A stretch of DNA of 17,080 nucleotides, from contig CAJUSQ010000065.1 of the NCBI GenBank assembly GCA_910588885.1, positions 1 through 17,080 of the forward strand, read 5' to 3'. The notes beneath the pieces were generated by a model, which saw only the letters and a list, made by a program, of their open reading frames with translations, was not told where the DNA came from and did no database searches. Of this stretch, positions 13,360 through 17,080 are shown one piece after another. The number at the start of each line of letters is the position of its first letter. The first letter of the stretch is position 1. This DNA is from an uncultured Lachnospiraceae bacterium. Its GTDB lineage: Bacteria; Bacillota; Clostridia; Lachnospirales; Lachnospiraceae. A program made the position numbers and the translations under genes.

Positions 13360-14271
13360 ATGCTTTTAAACGGGGAGACGGATTTGCTGTCTGATTTGGA
13401 GACGCTGAAGGAAGTGTCCGAGCAGGTGCAGCAGGCAGACCCGGATCAGGTAAAGGAATATTTCAAAGGGCTGCTGCCGGAAATTTTGGATTTCGGGGTT
13501 AAGGTGCTGCTGGCCTTCCTGATTTATATCATCGGAGTGCGGATCATCAAATTCCTGCGGAAGCTTTTACGGCGGTTTTTAGACCGCTCCGGGGCGGAAG
13601 AAGGGGTAAAGCAGTTCTTGGATTCCCTGGCCAAGGCGCTGCTGTATTTCTGCCTGGTGATGCTGATCTGCGGCTGGTTTGGGATTTCCACGGCATCTGT
13701 GGTGGCCCTTCTGGGGTCGGCGGGCCTGGCAATCGGCCTGGCCCTGCAGGGGTGCCTGTCCAATTTTGCAGGGGGAGTTTTGATTCTTGTAATAAAACCC
13801 TTTAAAGTGGGAGATTATATTATTGAGGACGATCATAAGAACGAAGGCACCGTAACCGAAATCGAACTGTTCTATACCAGGCTGACAACCCCGGACAACC
13901 AGGTCATTATCATTCCCAACGGGATTTTGGCCAACTGCAGCCTGACCAATGTGACCCGGCAGGAGAAACGGCGGGTGGAGATTTCCGTCGGCGTATCCTA
14001 TGAAGCCGATATCCGGCAGGTGAAAAAAATCCTGACAGGGCTTTTGGAAAAAGAGCCGGAGCATTTACCCGAAGAAGAGCTTTTGGTGTTTGTGAAGGAG
14101 CTTGCGGACAGCAGCGTAATCATGGGCTGCCGCCTTTGGGTGAAGACGGAGCACTACTGGACCGTGAAATGGCGGTTGACTGAGGAGATCAAGCGGGCAC
14201 TGGACGAAAACGGGATTGAAATTCCCTATCAGCAGCTGGAGGTTTCCATAAAATCCGGTTCCATGCATTGA
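13360..14271 (+). CDS. MscS-family small-conductance mechanosensitive channel
   Basis: MscS channels open under membrane tension and release solutes after osmotic downshock. The 303-residue protein has a short N-terminus, three predicted membrane helices (about 42-66, 88-108 and 112-145), and the pore-lining third helix rich in Gly and Ala (LLGSAGLAIGLALQGCLSNFAGG is spread over 117-139). It continues into the beta domain with KPFKVGDYI, GTVTEIELFYTRL and IPNGILANCSLTNVTR, then the alpha/beta vestibule. Size is close to E. coli MscS. The start follows GGAGGGGGA. It is close behind DUF1015. Its TGA stop lies within the -35 box of the next promoter. Confidence 0.95.
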   Translation: MLLNGETDLLSDLETLKEVSEQVQQADPDQVKEYFKGLLPEILDFGVKVLLAFLIYIIGVRIIKFLRKLLRRFLDRSGAEEGVKQFLDSLAKALLYFCLVMLICGWFGISTASVVALLGSAGLAIGLALQGCLSNFAGGVLILVIKPFKVGDYIIEDDHKNEGTVTEIELFYTRLTTPDNQVIIIPNGILANCSLTNVTRQEKRRVEISVGVSYEADIRQVKKILTGLLEKEPEHLPEEELLVFVKELADSSVIMGCRLWVKTEHYWTVKWRLTEEIKRALDENGIEIPYQQLEVSIKSGSMH

Positions 14272-14296
14272 CAAATTCTGCAAATTATGCTAGGGT
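14268..14296 (+). promoter_or_regulatory. Cold-shock gene promoter
   Basis: A perfect -35 TTGACA (14268-14273) is followed after 17 bases by TAGGGT (14291-14296), preceded by TGC, giving an extended -10. The -35 contains the stop codon of the MscS gene (14269-14271). Transcription would start near 14303, about 50 bases before the start codon. Confidence 0.6.
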
Positions 14297-14304
14297 TAGA
14301 ATTG

Positions 14305-14320
14305 TAGTGGGCATTGCCCG
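14305..14320 (+). repeat. 16-bp motif, copy 1 (cold-shock gene leader)
   Basis: TAGTGGGCATTGCCCG lies at the predicted 5' end of the cold-shock mRNA. A copy differing at one base lies at 14626-14641 ahead of the peptidase gene. GGGC-ATT-GCCC can form a four-pair hairpin. Confidence 0.6.
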
Positions 14321-14352
14321 ATGTTTTTCAATGTATTTAGGAGGAAGGTTTT

Positions 14353-14556
14353 ATGCAACAGGGAACAGTAAAGTGGTTTAACGCCAAAAAGGGTTATGGG
14401 TTTATTTCTGATGCGGAGGGCAATGACGTTTTCGTGCATTTTTCCGCATTGAACATGGATGGATTCAAAGAATTAAAGGATGGGGAAGCAGTAGAGTTTG
14501 AAGTGGTTGAGGGAGAAAAAGGCCCTCAGGCTGCAAATGTGGTCCGCTTAGGTTAA
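14353..14556 (+). CDS. Cold-shock (CspA-family) nucleic-acid-binding protein
   Basis: A 67-residue cold-shock domain protein, a five-stranded beta-barrel that binds single-stranded RNA and DNA and acts as an RNA chaperone. It has the start GTVKWFNAKKGYGFI (4-18) containing the RNP1-like KGYGFI, the RNP2-like VFVHF (26-30), and the usual ending GPQAANVVRLG. Length is typical. AGGAGGAAGG precedes the start by about five bases. It has its own promoter and a downstream hairpin, so it is probably monocistronic. Whether it is cold-induced or constitutive cannot be told from the sequence; the leader is short compared with the long cold-shock leader of E. coli cspA. Confidence 0.97.
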   Translation: MQQGTVKWFNAKKGYGFISDAEGNDVFVHFSALNMDGFKELKDGEAVEFEVVEGEKGPQAANVVRLG

Positions 14557-14591
14557 TTCACCGGGTTTTTCTATTAAGAAATAAAACATAG

Positions 14592-14621
14592 GAGGTTGTC
14601 TCTTTTTGGGACAACCTCTTT
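14592..14621 (+). terminator. Terminator after the cold-shock gene
   Basis: GAGGTTGTC (14592-14600) pairs perfectly with GACAACCTC (14610-14618) around a nine-base loop and is followed by only three T residues. The strong stem and position, 36 bases after the stop, support a terminator, but the short T-run may allow read-through into the peptidase gene. Confidence 0.65.
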
Positions 14622-14625
14622 GCCA

Positions 14626-14641
14626 TAGTGGGTATTGCCCG
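14626..14641 (+). repeat. 16-bp motif, copy 2 (peptidase gene leader)
   Basis: TAGTGGGTATTGCCCG matches the copy at 14305-14320 at 15 of 16 bases. The single change (C to T) turns a C-G pair of the small hairpin into a T-G wobble, so the fold is kept. Confidence 0.6.
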
Positions 14642-14682
14642 CGAAGCACCCGGCTTTTGGAAAAGGCGGGTAATTTTCGCGG
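14639..14682 (+). promoter_or_regulatory. Compound hairpin in the leader of the M16 peptidase gene
   Basis: CCGCGAA (14639-14645) pairs with TTCGCGG (14676-14682); inside it ACCCG (14648-14652) pairs with CGGGT (14667-14671), and CTTT with AAAG closes the tip. No T-run follows, so it does not look like a terminator. It ends 24 bases before the start codon at 14707 and may affect translation or mRNA stability. Confidence 0.45.
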
Positions 14683-14706
14683 AAATCTGATGTTTGGAGG
14701 AAAATA

Positions 14707-17080
14707 ATGAAAATTGAGAATTGCAGAGGATATGAGCAAATTGCGGTTTGTGATTTGACGGATATCCATTCAAAAGGCTACATCCTGCACCATAAAAAGA
14801 CCGGGGCGCACATCAGCCTGGTATCGAACCAGGATAAGAACAAGGTGTTCTATATCGGGTTCCGTACCCCGGCCGTAGACAGCACTGGGGCGGCCCATAT
14901 TGTAGAGCATACGGTACTGTGCGGTTCGAAGCGGTTTCCGGCCAAGGACCCCTTTGTAGAGCTGGTGAAAGGCTCCCTGAATACCTTCCTGAATGCCATT
15001 ACCTATCCGGATAAGACCGTTTATCCGGTGGCCAGTTTAAATGATACGGATTTCCAGAACCTGATGCATGTATATCTGGATGCCGTTTTTTATCCTAATA
15101 TTTACAGCCGGGAGGAGATTTTTCAGCAGGAGGGCTGGCACTATGAGCTGGCTTCCGAGAAAGATCTCATTACCTTAAACGGCGTGGTTTACAACGAGAT
15201 GAAAGGGGCCTTCTCCTCTCCGGAAGGAGTGCTGGACCGGCAGATCCTAAACAGCCTTTGCCCGGATACCTCTTACCGCTATGAGTCCGGCGGGGATCCC
15301 AGGGAGATTCCGAAGCTTTCCTATGAAAAATTCCTGGCCTTCCACAGCCGTTATTACCATCCTTCCAATTCCTATATTTACCTGTATGGGGATATGGACA
15401 TGGAAGAGAAGCTGAACTGGCTGGATCGGGAATACTTAAGCCGGTTTGAACACCAGGAGATTGATTCTGCCATACTGCGGCAGGAACCCTTTGCCGAGCC
15501 GGTGGAAGTGAAAAAATCATATTCCATCGCAAGCGGGGAGCCTCTGGAAGACAATACCTATCTGTCCTGTAATTTTTCCGTGGATACGATTTTAAATGAA
15601 AAATTATATATTGCCTTTGACGTGCTGGATTACACCCTGTTAGGAGCCCCCGGAGCGCCCTTAAAGCAGGCGCTTTTGGATGCCGGGATCGGAAAGGATA
15701 TTATGAGCTCCTACGACAACAGCATCTACCAGCCCGTGTTTTCCATTGTGGCCAAGAACAGCAGCCTTGAGAAAAAAGCAGCGTTTCTGGAAACGATTGA
15801 AACAGTCCTGTCCCAACAGGTGAAAAACGGATTGAATCGAAAATCCCTGCGGGCTGCTTTAAACAGCTTTGAGTTCAAATACCGGGAAGCGGATTTCGGC
15901 CAGTTCCCCAAGGGGCTTTTGTACGGCCTTCAGTGCCTGGACAGCTGGCTTTACGATGAAGAGAAGCCCTTTACCCATCTAAGCCCCATACGGCTGATTT
16001 CCTGGCTGAAGGAGCAGGTGGACACCGGGTATTTTGAAGACCTGATTGAAACATATTTGTTAAAAAATAAACATAAATCCGTGGTAATCGTGGAGCCGGA
16101 ACGGGGCCTGAATGCCAAGGCAGACAAGGAGCTGGAGCAGAAGCTTGCGGAATACAAAGCCTCCCTGTCCCCGGAGGAGATTCAAAAGCTGGTCAAAGAC
16201 ACGGCTCATTTGAAGGCTTACCAGGAGGAGCCCTCCACCCCGGAGGAATTGAGAAGCATCCCGGTGCTGACCCGGGAAGATCTGACCCGGGAGCCGGAGC
16301 CCTTTGTTTTGGAGGAGAGGAGCCTTTGCGGCAGGAAGGTGCTGTACCATGATTTGGAATCCAACGGCATCGCCTATGTAAGCATGATTTTTGATACGGC
16401 GGATGTGGCGGCTGCCGATATTCCCTATCTCGGGATTTTAAAAGCGGTGCTGGGCTATGTGGACACAGAGGGTTACAGCTACAGCGAGCTTTCCAATGAA
16501 ATAAACCTCCACACCGGCGGCGTCAGCGGGGACGTGAATGTGTATGCCCATCTGAAAGACGAGGGCTACGATGCCAAATTTGAGATCCAGTCCAAAGCCT
16601 TATACGACAAGCTGCCAAAGGCCATGGAACTGATGGGGGAGATCCTTTCCGCTACGAAGCTTTCGGATGAAAAGCGGATTTACGAAATTTTGGCCCAGAT
16701 GAAGTCCCGGCTTCAGATGACCCTAAGCTCCTCGGGCCATTCCGTATCCGCCACCCGGGCCATGTCCTATTTCTCCCCCACCGCGAAATATACGGACCTT
16801 ACCGGCGGCATTGCCTTTTACCGTCTGGTAAGTGATTTGGAACAGCATTATCAGGAGAAAAAGGAAGCCCTGGCCCAAAAGCTTCAGGAGCTGATCGAAG
16901 TGATTTTCCGTCCGGAGAACCTCTGCATCAGCCTGGGGGGCCGGCAGGAAGGCTATGAGAAGCTGGAACAGGAGCTGCCGGGCTTTTTGGAGAAGCTGTG
17001 GACGACTCCGGCAGCCAGGCACCAGGAGCTCCTGGCGTGTGAAAAGAAGAACGAAGGGTTTCTGGGCGCTTCACAGGTAC
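14707..17080 (+). CDS. M16C-family zinc metallopeptidase (PreP-like), partial
   Basis: An open frame of 791 codons runs off the right edge without a stop. The inverted zinc motif His64-x-x-Glu67-His68 (HIVEHTVLCGS) is followed by FVELVKGSLNTFLNAITYPDKT (key part 83-104) and by Glu164 in VVYNEMKGAF, 96 residues after His68, matching the presequence-protease type of the insulinase family. These enzymes cut short unfolded peptides inside a closed chamber; full length is about 970 residues, so roughly 180 are missing. The middle (about 450-700) should be the M16C-associated domain. No signal peptide is seen, so a cytoplasmic role is likely. The start follows GGAGG by six bases. No clear own promoter was found. 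Confidence 0.93.
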   Translation, partial: MKIENCRGYEQIAVCDLTDIHSKGYILHHKKTGAHISLVSNQDKNKVFYIGFRTPAVDSTGAAHIVEHTVLCGSKRFPAKDPFVELVKGSLNTFLNAITYPDKTVYPVASLNDTDFQNLMHVYLDAVFYPNIYSREEIFQQEGWHYELASEKDLITLNGVVYNEMKGAFSSPEGVLDRQILNSLCPDTSYRYESGGDPREIPKLSYEKFLAFHSRYYHPSNSYIYLYGDMDMEEKLNWLDREYLSRFEHQEIDSAILRQEPFAEPVEVKKSYSIASGEPLEDNTYLSCNFSVDTILNEKLYIAFDVLDYTLLGAPGAPLKQALLDAGIGKDIMSSYDNSIYQPVFSIVAKNSSLEKKAAFLETIETVLSQQVKNGLNRKSLRAALNSFEFKYREADFGQFPKGLLYGLQCLDSWLYDEEKPFTHLSPIRLISWLKEQVDTGYFEDLIETYLLKNKHKSVVIVEPERGLNAKADKELEQKLAEYKASLSPEEIQKLVKDTAHLKAYQEEPSTPEELRSIPVLTREDLTREPEPFVLEERSLCGRKVLYHDLESNGIAYVSMIFDTADVAAADIPYLGILKAVLGYVDTEGYSYSELSNEINLHTGGVSGDVNVYAHLKDEGYDAKFEIQSKALYDKLPKAMELMGEILSATKLSDEKRIYEILAQMKSRLQMTLSSSGHSVSATRAMSYFSPTAKYTDLTGGIAFYRLVSDLEQHYQEKKEALAQKLQELIEVIFRPENLCISLGGRQEGYEKLEQELPGFLEKLWTTPAARHQELLACEKKNEGFLGASQV

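Overview
This 17,080-base window looks like a chromosomal stretch of a Gram-positive, moderately GC-rich Clostridia member, most likely of the Lachnospiraceae type. The assignment rests on strong AGGAGG-type ribosome binding sites, sigma-A-like promoters, the short ACT-type SerA, the M16C/PreP-like peptidase and the overall protein flavour. It is inference, not a database result. Nearly all genes are housekeeping or amino-acid biosynthesis genes. No phage, plasmid, transposase, CRISPR, rRNA or tRNA gene is visible.

Left part (1-3335): the last codons of an unidentified forward gene face aroC (chorismate synthase, minus strand) across a shared hairpin. aroC diverges from tgt (queuosine tRNA-guanine transglycosylase). 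Between tgt and yajC (Sec translocase accessory subunit) lies a 209-bp non-coding element bounded by 14-bp inverted repeats and carrying three exact 23-bp tandem repeats. Two terminators follow yajC.

Centre (3431-10620): a good promoter and a roughly 160-nt leader precede a tight leuB-ilvD-ilvB operon for branched-chain amino acids. serC and serA follow, overlapping by one base; they carry out the first two steps of serine synthesis. The serCA unit ends in a 96-bp near-palindrome whose tips resemble insertion-sequence ends and which is followed by a T-run.

Right part (10628-17080): a minus-strand protein with two HD-GYP-like halves (first with its metal ligands, second degenerate) is divergent from a DUF1015 gene. 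Their promoters overlap at the -35 boxes, and the minus-strand one is a perfect TTGACA-17-TATAAT. DUF1015 is followed by an MscS-type mechanosensitive channel, a cold-shock protein and a large M16C metallopeptidase that runs off the right edge.

How the genes connect: LeuB, IlvD and IlvB act in leucine, valine and isoleucine synthesis, but ilvC, ilvN and leuACD must lie elsewhere. SerC and SerA produce phosphoserine, and no SerB phosphatase is present here. The DUF1015 protein near serCA is the most interesting gene of unknown function. I found no clear multi-gene novel system; the best leads are the DUF1015-serCA neighbourhood, the degenerate double HD-GYP protein, and two repeat elements.
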